From: Taxawa tesnikishii (nom. ined.)
Taxonomy: Eukaryota; Ascomycota; Dothideomycetes; Dothideales
Direction of reading: 5' to 3'
Assembly (NCBI GenBank): GCA_030247885.1
Contig: JAPDRO010000028.1
Span: 62,001 to 126,000, forward strand
Length of the DNA: 64,000 bases
The notes beneath the pieces are model-generated. The model was not told where the DNA came from and did not search any database. It saw only the letters and a list, made by a program, of their open reading frames with translations. The position numbers were made by a program, and so were the translations under genes. Of the stretch, positions 10,893-21,688 are shown in pieces (position 1 is the first letter of the stretch; each line of letters opens with the position of its first letter).

Positions 10893-12241
10893 ATGCGGGT
10901 GTCTTGGCTTCATCCAATGATTCTCAATCAGATCTCTTACCTAGATTGCATTGCTTTCCTGATCTTTCTGGCGCCGCAGCTGATTATACACGTTGGTTTC
11001 TTCGAGACTGCAGCATGCGGCCTCCAAGCATTGCCCTTTCTCTGTAAGCAACGATGAAGATTTGTCCCTAAACGGCTACAGCAAGCTGATCTGTCATCAG
11101 TATTCAAACTCCCGTACCAATACATACAAGCGCACTTCTTCACCGCACAGCAAGACCGCGCGCCATTCGTTCAGCGTGCCACCTTCTTCCAGGATTTCGT
11201 TATCAGATGCGTGCGCTATGCTTTTGCTGAGATACCAGCAAAGATTGGCAAAGTCTTCTTTTCAAGAATGTTGCTCTTCCGTTCTTCAGGTGGCGCATGC
11301 TTCGACATGGCCTTTTCAAATCAGCCATTCCTTGGCAGGAAATCAACAAGGTGCGGGCGCAGGCATTATTCAGCAACCAAATGTTGGGCTAATTCAACTG
11401 CAGCCTGAGTTGAAGGGGCTGTGGATTGTCATGGACGAGTCGCAGAAGCCTGACATTGTCGTATATTACTGTCATGGTAGGTCTGACTAGAAGATCTTGG
11501 CTTACACGAACTAACAAATTAGGTGGTGGATTTTCGATGGGTTCCAGCTACTTCTATATGGAATTTCTTCTTGCATGGGTTACCATCCTCAAGGAGTCTG
11601 GATACAAAAACCCCGGCCTCTTCGCGCTCGAGTATACGCTCGTTCCAGAATTCACCTACCCGACTCAAGTTCAGGAAACAGCAGTCGGTTACGATTTTGT
11701 CCTCTCCAAAGTCGAGGATCCATTAAGGGTCGTTGTCGGCGGCGACTCTGCAGGCGCCACACTGATACTGAGCCTCCTCCTTTCGTTAGCCGAGAAACCA
11801 GAATACCGCGAGAAGCTCCCAGCACTGGCCGTGATGATCTCTCCATGGGCAGCTATTGTATCACCAAAGAACAGGGACACATCAAGCGACTACCTCAACG
11901 CGGATAGCTTGCATCTATACGGCAGCCAATACATCGGCAACAAGGGTTCCGTCGATGACCCACTGGTCTCTCCAGGCAGGTGCAAGGATCTCAACTGGTG
12001 GCGAAAAGCATCCCCGAGCAGAGGATGGTACTTCCTATACGGCTCGGAAGAAGTGTTTGGACCGGAGACGCGCGAGTTCATCGGAGTTCTTAAGAAAGCA
12101 GGCACGGAGGTAGGCGTGCATGAGGAACCGGGCTGGATCCATGCCTGGCCGGTCGTCAAGCTGTTCCTCTGCGATGATCAGGATGAGAGACTGAGTGGAA
12201 TTCGTAGTATCGTCAACGCTACAAGGAGACGGATTGCATGA
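10893..12241 (+). CDS. Alpha/beta hydrolase fold-3 (HSL-type esterase/lipase), membrane-anchored
   Basis: Four exons (10893-11043, 11101-11289, 11339-11476, 11523-12241) total 1197 nt, 398 aa. The N-terminus has a hydrophobic segment (CIAFLIFLAPQLIIHVGFF) that could be a signal anchor. The catalytic domain has the oxyanion-hole motif HGGGF, split by the last intron (46 nt), and the nucleophile elbow GGDSAGATLIL near residue 234; a late Asp/Glu-rich segment and GWIHAWP supply candidate Asp and His of the triad. This is the fungal steryl-acetyl-hydrolase/arylacetamide-deacetylase-like group; the substrate is unknown. A second ATG at 10917 is an alternative start. Intron 2 (49 nt, weak GTGGCG donor) was chosen because it alone restores the phase. 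Confidence 0.8.
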
Positions 12242-12587
12242 GAAAAGGAGCACCGGTCACGGCTGGCCCAAGAAAGAGACATCAAGACGAGACTGGATTT
12301 GGGTTGTGCTTCTGTGACGGTGCGAGGGGAGTCCGACAAGTGTGGCTCAAGCCGGAGTCCCACGAAACGAGTTTTCTTGAAAGAAATTCAGGCTCCCCCA
12401 ACCCCGGCTTTGGTCTCGTTTTCCCCGTCGACCGGTCCTTCACCGGCCCTACTGACACAAACATGGAACGGCCACCCTTGCATGAGATGTTGTATTCCGA
12501 CACACAGGGGGTATAATATCTTACTGTCACGGTTCACTCCAACAACGAGTCTTGCCTTGGTTCACCATGGTACTCGCCGGTGAATCT

Positions 12588-12686
12588 GCCCGGCTAGCTC
12601 AATCGGTAGAGCGTGAGACTCTTATCATCAACGCATGAATGCAGAGATTCATCTGAAGGTTGCGGGTTCGACCCCCGCGTTGGGCT
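12588..12686 (+). tRNA. tRNA-Lys(CUU), with 26-nt intron
   Basis: A complete cloverleaf is readable: acceptor stem GCCCGGC/GTTGGGC (with G-U pairs), D arm, anticodon loop CTCTTA-A with anticodon CTT, and T arm GCGGG-TTCGACC-CCCGC. The canonical 37/38 position is interrupted by 26 nt (12625-12650), as in nuclear pre-tRNAs. The anticodon stem TGAGA/TCTGA has one G-G mismatch at 28-42 where related fungal genes have a G-C pair. The internal A and B box sequences are intact. Confidence 0.93.
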
Positions 12687-13295
12687 ATTCCTAAGCATTG
12701 TTAAGAGAGAACCTGATCAGTTCTTCCCATACAAATTTTTTCTAAACTTTTTTCGAGGGTGGGATTTGTTGCAGTGGCGTCGGGCTTGGCGCGGATGCCG
12801 AAGCCATCCCGGGGCGGACCAGCTTACCTTATCAACGCAAACAACATATCACCAACCGAGGACAAAAGCATCAATTACTTTGTGCCTGTCAGTGTCGGAA
12901 AGAACCTCAGCACCAAGAAGTCCGCGGAATCCAAGAACGAAGCGACGAGCAAGCGATCATGTTGCACGCATGGCTAAATGCTTCGCCGTCTACCATGGAG
13001 TCTACCAACCCTCTCGTCTAGCGGTGTCGCTCGTTGTTCTGTGGACGATACACACGAAAAGGCCCTCGAAGAGAACAAATCAAAAGTCAAGCTCCTCCAC
13101 GCCGTCTGCTGCCCATTACAGTCATGTCTCATCGTCCGGCGTCCCTTCATCAATCATACCAAAACTCCTTATCCAAACGCCGCGTTTGTGTTGACCCAAC
13201 TCAGCCGTATACTGAGACGACATCCTGGGCTCATCCGTCAGTGCTGCAGTACCTGGACCGTGGAGAAGTCAACCTACCAGAGTCGAGGAACCCGG
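12687..13295. other. Intergenic, nothing recognised
   Basis: Downstream of the tRNA gene there is a short T run (TTTTTTC near 12737) that could end Pol III transcription. The open frames here have no family-like sequence. Confidence 0.35.
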
Positions 13296-13726
13296 CTACT
13301 CCGGTTTGAGGAACCTCTCCATAGGTGTCAGACCCCGACGTTCGGCCTCCATGTCATGCCTTGCTCTTTTCGGAAGCTTGAAACCGAGGCTTCTGGCGGC
13401 AGCCTGTAGTTTCTCCCACAGGCTGTCATGGACGTCGGAACCGGAGGCGTGCTGCATCTCCGCATCGTGACGGGCCAGGTTGGCTTCAGTCAACGGAATT
13501 TGGGTAACGGTAGCCCTGTCCCTCGGATGCGTCAGCATGAGAATGACAGAATGCTGACCTCGACGACGGACCTCTCTGGCTGTGCGGCATTGCCCTGGTT
13601 CTTGTTGGCTGACAAAGAAGGCATGTTGAAAGGGGTTGTAGAAGGGCTTCAAGGAGGGTGACGACAGTTTGTCCTGTGCTTGTCTTGGTACTGGATCAGA
13701 AGGTTTGTTTTTGGTTTGCGATGGAG
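13296..13726 (-). CDS. Hypothetical protein fragment, 5' end undefined
   Basis: An open frame of about 140 codons on the minus strand reads like protein (KPFYNPFQHAFFV, RGQHSVILMLTHPRD, LPKRARHDMEAERRGL) and ends MERFLKPE at 13296. No ATG lies in frame before an upstream stop near 13727, so either a first exon is missing or a base is lost, as elsewhere in this window. No domain is recognised. It may be a real small gene; the composition (charged, few low-complexity runs) is the only argument. Confidence 0.35.
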
Positions 13727-13944
13727 GTCAGTTCTGTAACCTTTCGTCTTCTCCAGAGTGGACAGCATCGAAACTTTATAGCCACCAAGACGATGTGACC
13801 CTCGTCGATGTACCACCGATGCCTGTGAATGCGCGCCCTGACAAAACATAATATGCATTCGCTGTCGTCGTGAGCTCCCAGGATCTGGCATCACCCAAGC
13901 CGCCAGCATACTGTGTTCCATGCACGATCAGCGCGGAACTAGAA

Positions 13945-14495
13945 TTGCAGTGCAACTGTGGTTTTACTCCACACCAAAAATGCAGTGCAAAAGTGCAGCT
14001 CAGCCAATCAATCAGGTCGATTAGGCTCATGGGTGACGTTCTTCCCGCTGTTAGCAAAACACTTTTGACGGCCCCCGAACCAGGCACTCTTTTGACGGCC
14101 CTCAACGCAAACATTATTGCACTGCAAAAACGCCATTTGAGCGAATGAGCTGACGCCCTAAGCTTTGCGCTTGCCCGAACGAAGAAGCATAGGCCTTGCG
14201 CGCCTGGATGGGTAGAAGTTTAGGGCGCTGCATATTCCTACACACTGGAGTCATTGGACAGACCATCCTCGGTTTATTCACACGAGCATTGAGGGAGTAT
14301 GGGAAGCTACGTTCCGCTGGTTCTCTACCATGCATTGAAGCTGTCCGGACCAAAGAGGTGCGATCCGATCGGCAGCGTTGTTGTGTTGTACTGCGGTTTG
14401 TGCGCGAGTACAAGATGTCTCGCAACCTGCATGGATCATTTAACCATCACGACCCGGCACGCAGGGGCTTTCGATAAACTAATATTGCACTGCAA
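13945..14495. repeat. Cluster of the near-palindrome TTGCACTGCAA
   Basis: The 11-mer occurs as TTGCAGTGCAA at 13945-13955, as TGCAGTGCAA at 13981-13990, and in the opposite sense as TTGCACTGCAA at 14117-14127 and 14485-14495; the last two share ATTGCACTGCAAAAAC. Between them CTTTTGACGGCCC is repeated at 14062-14074 and 14089-14101. No gene is recognised in 13727-14731, so these may be protein-binding sites ahead of the Clr5-ankyrin gene or ends of a small decayed element. Confidence 0.5.
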
Positions 14496-14731
14496 AAACC
14501 AAGCCACAATGATCGTCGACCGGCTTGCTGGGGTGATCCATTTATCTCACCGGTGTTTACCGCGCAGCTGGTTGTTGCCTGCCGTCGTAAGCAGGTTTCA
14601 TCGGCATGAGCTATAAGTGCACTAGCATGGACTATTAGTGCACTCACATTTGCACTCTCCCCAGCCCTTCTCGACCCCATCCATCCTACTCAAATCTCAG
14701 TCACGTGCCGCCTCGATCTATCTTGCCCCGC

Positions 14732-17081
14732 ATGACGTACGATTGGAATAAGGTGAAAGAGACTATCCAACGACTCTACGTTGTTGAAGGAAAGTCACTT
14801 GAGGAAGTCAAGAAGGAATTGGCAAGGAATAGGGCTTTCGCCGGCAGCAAGTTCCCTGGGTATGCCGCTTTCTTCACCTGATTATTGTTTCTAGGAGCGT
14901 TTGTCCCATGTTTGTTTTACTCGGCCACGGAACTTGCGTGATGCCATACCGGACTATGCATGTTTGCCTCTAGCCATTCTACTCCACGTCCTGGTCTGCT
15001 CTCAACACAGCTTTCTGGCTTGAATCTGCTCTGACAGGCAATGACAGTGACCGAATATTTCGCTCGAAGATCAAAGAATGGGGCTTTACGCGTCCGCCGA
15101 AGAGACCACACGATGCAGCATTCAACGACAGCCTCACAGAACCAGACGAGACGTAAGTGCCACCTCAGATATGAGGGCGTTCAGGAGGTCGTCCGGGTGA
15201 CCGTTCAGCCTCTCAAAGGCACAACCCGACGACCACTTGTTCACCGGACACCTGTGGAACCGTGTCCAAAGGAACTCTGACAGGGTCGGATGCTGAGCCG
15301 ACGGTCTGTTGAGGAAAATTTGGCTGATCTCTCGCTGACGCTATTGCAGGTCCATCCCGACGAGTTCTGGTCCTGCCGATCGTTTGCCCGATAGATGCCA
15401 ACATGAGTTCCCTTCCCACTTCTGCACTGTGCAGAAGAGACTCGAATACCGCTATGTCGACGTCGCTTCTTTGTCTCCTGCAGATGTGAACACACCACTA
15501 TGCGGACACGCAAGTGGCGATCGGCTGCTTCATCTGGCTGCATGGGTAGACATGTGGCCACGCCAGTTCGAGGAGATCCTGAATTACAGCATTTCCAATG
15601 GACTTGGTATCAATGCGAAAGGATCTGAAGGTCGCACCGCTTTACACTACGCTGTCCTCGGCAAATTCTCGGCTTTCGGAAACGTTCGAGCGCTGCTGAA
15701 GCGAGGCGCGGACCCAAACATCAGCGACGAAAATGGCGATCAACCCTTGCATCTCGCGATCCGAATCGTCAACGACATGGACGGTTATGGGCTTGTTCGG
15801 CTTTTGCTTGATCATGGGGCAGATCCCAACGTTCTCTGCACTCGACCTGGAGAAGAGAAACTCTTGCCAATTGAGATTGCATTCGAATGCGTTGGCAAGA
15901 AGACCAGGAACAGAGAATACGATGGGTTGAGACATGTGGTTCGGGAAAGCTTATTACCACTTCTCAAGGCACAGACGGCAGACCTCATGGGAGATACAAG
16001 AATCTCCAAGCGTCCTTCAATATCCCAGCAATTTCTAGACATCCTAACTGGAAGTCCTGATCACTACTGCGCTGCAGTGCTTAGCCCCTGCCTCGAAGCA
16101 TTCCTCGACAAAGGGCTTGACCCGTTCAGCCCATGTGAATGTCCCGGCTTCTTTGTTTACAATCGTACCTGCAAGACCCTCATGGACTTTGGCCTCAATC
16201 ACAGTCGTTCTTTTCATCAAACGTATGACGACGGTTTATCCGGACCACTCTTCCGTGCAGTAACAGCCGACGTGCATTTATTGCGCAAAACTGTTTCAGC
16301 CATATTGAAACCATGTGATGGGCGAATGGCAGAAACCAAACCGCTGGACAACATCAAGGCCTTGCTGAAGACAGACGCAAACTGGAGCGGTGTAACCTTC
16401 GAGGATGTTGTTCCACATATAGATGATGAGTACCTCAAGTCTATGAGCGGTGCTCGTTTGGAGGAGTTTGCAGACTGCATGGAGGCTCTGAGCGAGCGGG
16501 TGACCACTAGGAGTCTTCTGGAAATTGTTCCAAGATTTATCGATGCATTGCCTCGGTGGTTCTGGTCCGAAGATGACCAGCAGCTTACTTGCCAGGAGGT
16601 GCGTTTGATGTCCATACGTCTGGCGGTTTACAAGGGCGAGAGAACCTCATCCCTAGAAGGAGGGCAAGTTTCGTGGATGCATCGATATTTTCCCATCAAT
16701 GCCAACTACCTCGAATACGAGACATCGGAATTCACAGACGGTATCCAGTCTCACGTGGACCTCTACGACCGTTATGACGTTGAGCTCTTCACGCGGACAG
16801 CAATCGATGTCTCCACTAAGCTCGCTTTCAAGAACGTCACCAAAAGACGGAAAGGGCACCCGTTAGATCGAGCTGGACTTGCAACACTTCTTCAAACTCG
16901 CAGAAAGTACAAGCTCCCGAAACTAGATATGCCGGAGAAGTTGGTGCTGGCGCTCTGCGGAGCTGTCAGTGAAGAAAGCAGCGATGACGACGGCGAGGCG
17001 CGGGGGGCACTGGAAGAAGTTTCTGGAGGTACTGTGAGTTCGAATCGAACGCAGGCCCTAAGGAACGTTCTCGTGGAATGA
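14732..17081 (+). CDS. Clr5-domain ankyrin-repeat protein
   Basis: Three exons (14732-14859, 15048-15152, 15350-17081) total 1965 nt, 654 aa. Exons 1-2 encode a Clr5 domain: MTYDWNKVKETIQRLY, LEEVKKEL, then FRSKIKEWGFTRPPKRP. The large exon carries ankyrin repeats: GDRLLHLAAW, GRTALHYAVL with ALLKRGADPNISDENG, and QPLHLAIR with LLLDHGADPN. The rest is alpha-helical-looking and ends in an acidic Ser-rich tail (EESSDDDGEA). Clr5 is a fungal N-terminal DNA/chromatin-associated module named after S. pombe Clr5; with ankyrins it marks a large, expanded fungal family of unknown partners. Both introns are unusually long here (188 and 197 nt), so an extra small exon is possible. Confidence 0.75.
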
Positions 17082-17224
17082 AATATTTGCATTCTGGTTA
17101 TCCGCTATCCACGTTGGCTGCCAGATAAATTTCCACGATACTCGCAACCGAAAACACACGCTATCACCCTAAAAACGCCCCATCTCCGAAACCCAAGCCC
17201 ACTCCATCGACCACGTCAGTCTTC

Positions 17225-18687
17225 TCAAGCGTTCACCGTCGCAGCGTTGGTGTTCTTGTTGAGCTGCCATTCCGGAATACCCGGGCTAACACCCACCCTC
17301 TCCTTAGCCAAGAGCTCCGTCAACAGCGGGCTGGGACGGTTGTCCCTGTTGGGCTGAAGCTGACCCTGGGTTTTCTTGTACTGTTTGACGCTCCTGCAGT
17401 AGGCATCGAACAGGTAGCTGGAGTCCAGTGGACCACCCTTGGCCTCAGGGTGGAACTGTGTGCTGAAAATGGGGCGGGACTTGTGGATCATACCTTCGTT
17501 GCTGGAGTCGTTCAGGTTGACAAAGTACTCCTTGAAGTCGGCTGGGAGTGTGCCGGCATCGACAGCGTAACCGTGATTCTGGGAGGTGATGTGGCACTTT
17601 CCGGTGCTCAGGTCCAGAGCGGGGATGTTGTGGGCGCGGTTGCCGTACTTCATCTTGGTGGTTCGGGCGCCGACGGCGATGGCGAGGAGTTGGTGGCCGA
17701 GACAGATGCCCATGACGGGGATTTGGGAGGAAGCCATGAGCTTGCGAAGATTGTCGGAGGTGGCACGGCAGTGAGTTGGGTCACCGGGGCCGTTGGAGAT
17801 GAAGACACCGTCGAAGTGGCTGGCGATCTTGTGGATCGGGTAGTTCCATGGCAGAACGGTGACAGAGGCGCCACGGGAGACGAGACTGCGGAGGATGTTC
17901 TCCTTGACACCACAGTCGATGAGAGCGACGTGCATGTCGCCGCTTGGGGATGGTACGTGGAAGGGTGCCTTTGTGCTGACCTTGTCGACAAGGTTGATGC
18001 TGGCTGGGTCTTCGTAGGCCTCGTCCTCATCGGCATCGTACTCCTCGCCGACGACAATCTTTCCGAGCGAAGAACCTTGCTCACGAAGATATGTGACAAT
18101 GGCGCGGGTGTCAACGCCAGAAATGGCTGGGACACCCTCCCTGGCACACCACTGTGCCAAACTCTCCACAGCAGTCCAGTGGCTGTACTGCAGCGCAACG
18201 TCTGCAACGACAATTCCAGCAGCCTGGATGTTGGGAGATTCAAAGTACTTGAGCAGGCCAAACTCATCCTTCACGGAGGATGGCACGCCGTAGTTTCCGA
18301 TCAGTGGCTGGGTGAAAACGAGGATTTGACCGCGGTATGAAGGGTCGGTCATGGATTCGGGGTATCCAACAAGGGAAGTGGTGAAGACGGCTTCTCCACT
18401 GATGTTGCTCTTGGCGCCGAAGCTCTTTCCGTGGAAGATTGGGCCATCCTAAGAAGATAGTTCAGTATCTCTGCCATTGAAGATATTTCGGCCTGACTCA
18501 CCCTGATGGTGAAGGTGGCGCGCTCGAACGAAGGCGCTGTGCTCTTGCGGTTCTCGTAAAGTGTTGTGCGTGGAGTACCATTGACCACAGAAGCCCTGCC
18601 CCTGGTCTGTGTTCCCAGACGAATGGCCCTGGCGATGGTCGAGGTTGTAGGCCTGAAGGCCGATGGCTTGAGGATGGTGTTGAACAT
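17225..18687 (-). CDS. CPA1: Arginine-specific carbamoyl-phosphate synthase, small (glutaminase) subunit
   Basis: The two exons (18502-18687 and 17225-18448; intron 53 nt) encode 469 aa. The first about 40 residues are Arg/Ser/Thr-rich without acids, as expected for mitochondrial import. The small-subunit N-domain ([34 protein letters not shown]) is followed by a class I glutamine amidotransferase: oxyanion region SNGPGDP, nucleophile Cys311 in MGICLGHQ, and catalytic His395/Glu397 in QFHPEA. It supplies ammonia from glutamine to the CPA2 subunit for carbamoyl phosphate in arginine synthesis. A spliced arginine attenuator uORF lies 59 nt upstream, so translation is expected to be repressed by arginine. 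The frame is intact. Confidence 0.97.
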
Positions 18688-18746
18688 TGTGGTTGAGGTA
18701 TCGAGTAGGGTTTGCTGAGTGTGTTCTTGTGATGGTGGAGCTGTCT

Positions 18747-18899
18747 TCAGTTCACGGAGGACTTCCAGATATGGTCCTGAATGTAGTCTATCGACGTGTC
18801 AGAGCTCCGTTATGCCCCCGCCGTTGCCGGACAAGCTTGGGCGGTATGGCGGATCGGGAACGTACCTTGGGAGGTAAATAGAGTGGCGGCAAAACGCAT
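18747..18899 (-). promoter_or_regulatory. Arginine attenuator peptide (AAP) uORF of CPA1, split by an intron
   Basis: The uORF has two exons, 18866-18899 and 18747-18787, separated by a 78-nt GT-AG intron (18788-18865). Exon 1 encodes MRFAATLFTSQ, and exon 2 completes an Asp and continues YIQDHIWKSSVN before a stop. The 24-residue peptide aligns without gaps to the Neurospora AAP: same length, FTSQDY at residues 8-13 with the critical Asp at 12, DH at 16-17 and Trp19. AAPs stall the terminating ribosome in the presence of arginine and so lower translation of CPA1 and destabilise the mRNA. Without splicing the first exon reads into the intron and the second has an in-frame stop close by, so only spliced mRNA carries the attenuator. 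Confidence 0.93.
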
Positions 18900-19000
18900 A
18901 AGGGCGACGCCCGCGGGCAGCAGTATGGGCGATGTTTTGGGGTTGATGATGTCCTGTGTTGCAGAAGCAATGGAGAGGAAGAAGGGCGCGTTAAAGGCGC

Positions 19001-19020
19001 GGTGAGGTGAGGTGAGGTGG
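19001..19020. repeat. (GGTGA)n short tandem repeat
   Basis: Four GGTGA units in the 5' leader/promoter side of CPA1, about 100 nt upstream of the uORF start. The remaining stretch up to 19594 shows no gene; it holds the CPA1 promoter and the 3' UTR of the next gene. Confidence 0.85.
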
Positions 19021-19594
19021 GTCGGTGTGAAAAACCAAGCCAAAAGCTCGCCGTTGACGTTTTGACTCGCAGGCCAATCAGCGCAACCTGACTGGCTGCG
19101 ATTTGGCTTTGCGATATCGCAGAGCCGATCTTTGTGATTTCATCGTGCCGGGGAGAGATAAACGACGACTTCACTCTTCGGAATGTGTCACGCATCTCCA
19201 ACTGCCGTGACCACGACCCTTACACGGTTTTAGTGTGCTGTGTTGTATTGTACATATGCAAGAGTCGCTTGCGCTTTCGGAGCTTGTGCTTTCGGAGCTT
19301 GCACCGCCAGCACAAAAGCTGCACGTCTATACACAGATTCCTGTTTGCTGTGAAATCACACACCGAGTCCGCAACGAGAACAAGGCACGGTAAATGATCC
19401 TCGAGCATGCTGTACTGTACATCTAACCGTCCAGAAAGACACTCGTCAACCTGTGTTTCCTTACAAAACGCTCCGGAATTTACAAAATCGTGAGAGCACG
19501 GAGTCAGGCACGTGACGATCTATACAATACAACCACGAAGCACCACACGTGGTCTTTTCCGAAGCACGACCTCTGTGATAGACAGCACATCACA

Positions 19595-21174
19595 TTACCC
19601 AGCAGACCCCGACCTTTCCGACTTCTCCGACTTGCCCTCCTGTTCCCTCCTCGCCATCTTCCCCTAGCACCCTGTTTCAGAGTCTCCCAGTGACTCCTGT
19701 ACTTTGTGATAACCTGCTTCTGCCTCAGATTCTCTGCTGCCAGCCTCTGTCTCTCATCTGCCTCCCTCGCCAATTGCTCCTGCAGCGCTCTCACCGTCTC
19801 ATCACTGGCCGGCGAGCCTGTCGGTCCCGCACGTATACTCGCCATACTCTGCGTCAACGCAGCCATAGACGCGTCCTGCGCGTGTGACTCGAAGGCCGCT
19901 AGCCTGTGGCTCATCTGGTCCAGCACTTGCTTCAGCGTTGCGTTTTCGATCTGCAGCTCTTCCTCGCGGACCGAGCTGGGCGCTCGGCCTTGCACGCGGC
20001 TGTGGCGTGGTGAGCGTGGCGCTTGAGTCTCCCGCGCGTCAACGAAATCGTCGAGTCCTTCGCTTGCTTGGTAATGATGTCTCTGGGCATCCTGCTGTGC
20101 TCGGGAGAGGATGTCGGCATAGGATACGGTTCCCCGCTTGTTGGAATGACGTAGAAGCTCTCGCCGGGCCCGAAGGCATTGCCAGAGAATCCTTGGTTGC
20201 GTTGCTGCTCTTCGATAGCATGTAGTGCCGCTTGCGAGAATAGCTTGTTCACGTCCGGGTCGTTGCTTGCCCTTGCGCTGGTCTTTTCAATCTTGGACTG
20301 AGCAAGTGTCTCCTCCTCTGCCGTGAGTGGAAGACCAGCGAAAGCGAGCATGGATGAGAGTTTGGACAGCGGACCCGATGTCAGGTTCGAGTAGAATTTA
20401 GCGAATCCTTCGTCGTTTGCCGCCGACTTCCTCTGCACATCCTGCTGAAACGCGTTTGGCGGGACATGGCTTATGGTACTGATGGGTCTGCTGTGCTCTT
20501 GTTGTGTAGCATGTACAGGCCTTCGAGATTTTGCTTCGGGAGACAGCAGTCGGGGTGTACTAGCCATCCTCCCTCCAGCGCGCTGATCGGAGAGGCTTGG
20601 TCCACCTGTTTGTACCCTTCTCTGTTGCGCCTGTGGTATGCCTCTTCTTGACGCGATATCTTTCGCCAACGCTGGTGATGACTCTCTTGGACACTGGTTG
20701 ATCACTGCCATCGAGGGCTTGTGAGGTTGAGGAGGGCTCTGCACTGTAGCCGAAGGAGGACTCGTAGGCGATACGGCTTCGGACTCTCTAGGGGCTTGCT
20801 CTTCGTTGGAAGCAGGCTTGGCCTCGGATGCTGCTTTGGCGAGTATGTCCTTGGTCTTGATGATCTGTGCGAGCTTGCGGTGATGATCTTCCAGAAGTCT
20901 CAGAATCCTCAAGGCCTTTTCTGCGTCAGTCCAGAACCGCAGTCAGGCTGACGGTGGCATCACGAATACCTCAGCATCAACTGTGTCTCCTGCGGCTTTC
21001 GCAAACTCGCCCGCTGCAGACTCATGTTCGGTCGCAGCCAGGGTCAGGCGCGCCTTCTGGGTTTCCTGGGATGCTCTCCTGGCATAAGAGTGAGCCTAGG
21101 GCAGGGTCAGCGTCGAGCACCGGTAATGAGTTATCCGTATATCTACGTACCAGGGTCAGAGAAGCCTCTTCCAT
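19595..21174 (-). CDS. MIT-domain protein with C-terminal coiled coil (Atg38-like)
   Basis: Exons are 21151-21174, 20970-21095 and 19595-20915. The short first exon MEEASLTL runs into an MIT (microtubule-interacting and trafficking) three-helix domain (AHSYARRASQETQKARLTL, ALRILRLLEDHHRKLAQIIK), followed by a long disordered region, a conserved GPGESFYVIPTSG motif and a coiled coil (ELQIENATLKQVLDQMSHRL, LREQ-type helix, KYRSHWETLKQGAR). The layout resembles fungal Atg38, the PI3-kinase complex I subunit in autophagy; the assignment is from architecture only. Two single-base deficits are needed, in the C runs 20132-20135 (giving GTVSYADILSRAQQ) and 19661-19664 (giving GKMARREQEGK and the stop at 19595). 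With both, the coding length is 1473 nt, 490 aa. Without the second the frame runs on to 19504. Confidence 0.7.
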
Positions 21175-21688
21175 GCTCTATACCGGCCTCTGCACGCTGT
21201 ATATACTGTATAACTGCAAGTAACGCGTTCAGGTCAACAATCGCTGGCATGTGACAGAGCACGGAATGCGGCTCTCTTGTCTCGCTCGGCAAACGTCACT
21301 CCCTGCCGAATCATGGAGCTCCACACCCCCCAGTTTCCCCACATGACATCCACCATGCATGCATTGCGTTCGTAAACATGCACGCATCGCCAGGAGCATT
21401 ATACCGTTCGCTCTGAGAGACTCTGCACTGCCTATCGAGCATCGACTACTGCATCGCCACTTGCGTCGCTGGTTTCTCAATTGGAAGGACAGCCTCACCC
21501 GTCTTTGAGTGGCGTTTACCCCTCCGTGTCAACGACCAACGAGCGATAGATACGGCCATTGCAACATACCCGCCACATTAATCATGACCTGAGCACACAA
21601 AGCACTGCCCATCCACATCCATCGCTTCATCACCATAGTCTACACCCGGAAGACATCACAGCTACTCTAGATCTCTGGTAATGTCAGC

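Noticed and set aside
1-12241. A secondary-metabolite cluster built from the SDRs, hydrolase and membrane protein
   Set aside because: No polyketide synthase, NRPS, terpene cyclase, P450 or cluster-type regulator is present in the window.
17450-18340. 296-codon open frame on the plus strand opposite CPA1
   Set aside because: It is an exact antisense shadow of the conserved CPA1 exon and has no family-like sequence of its own.
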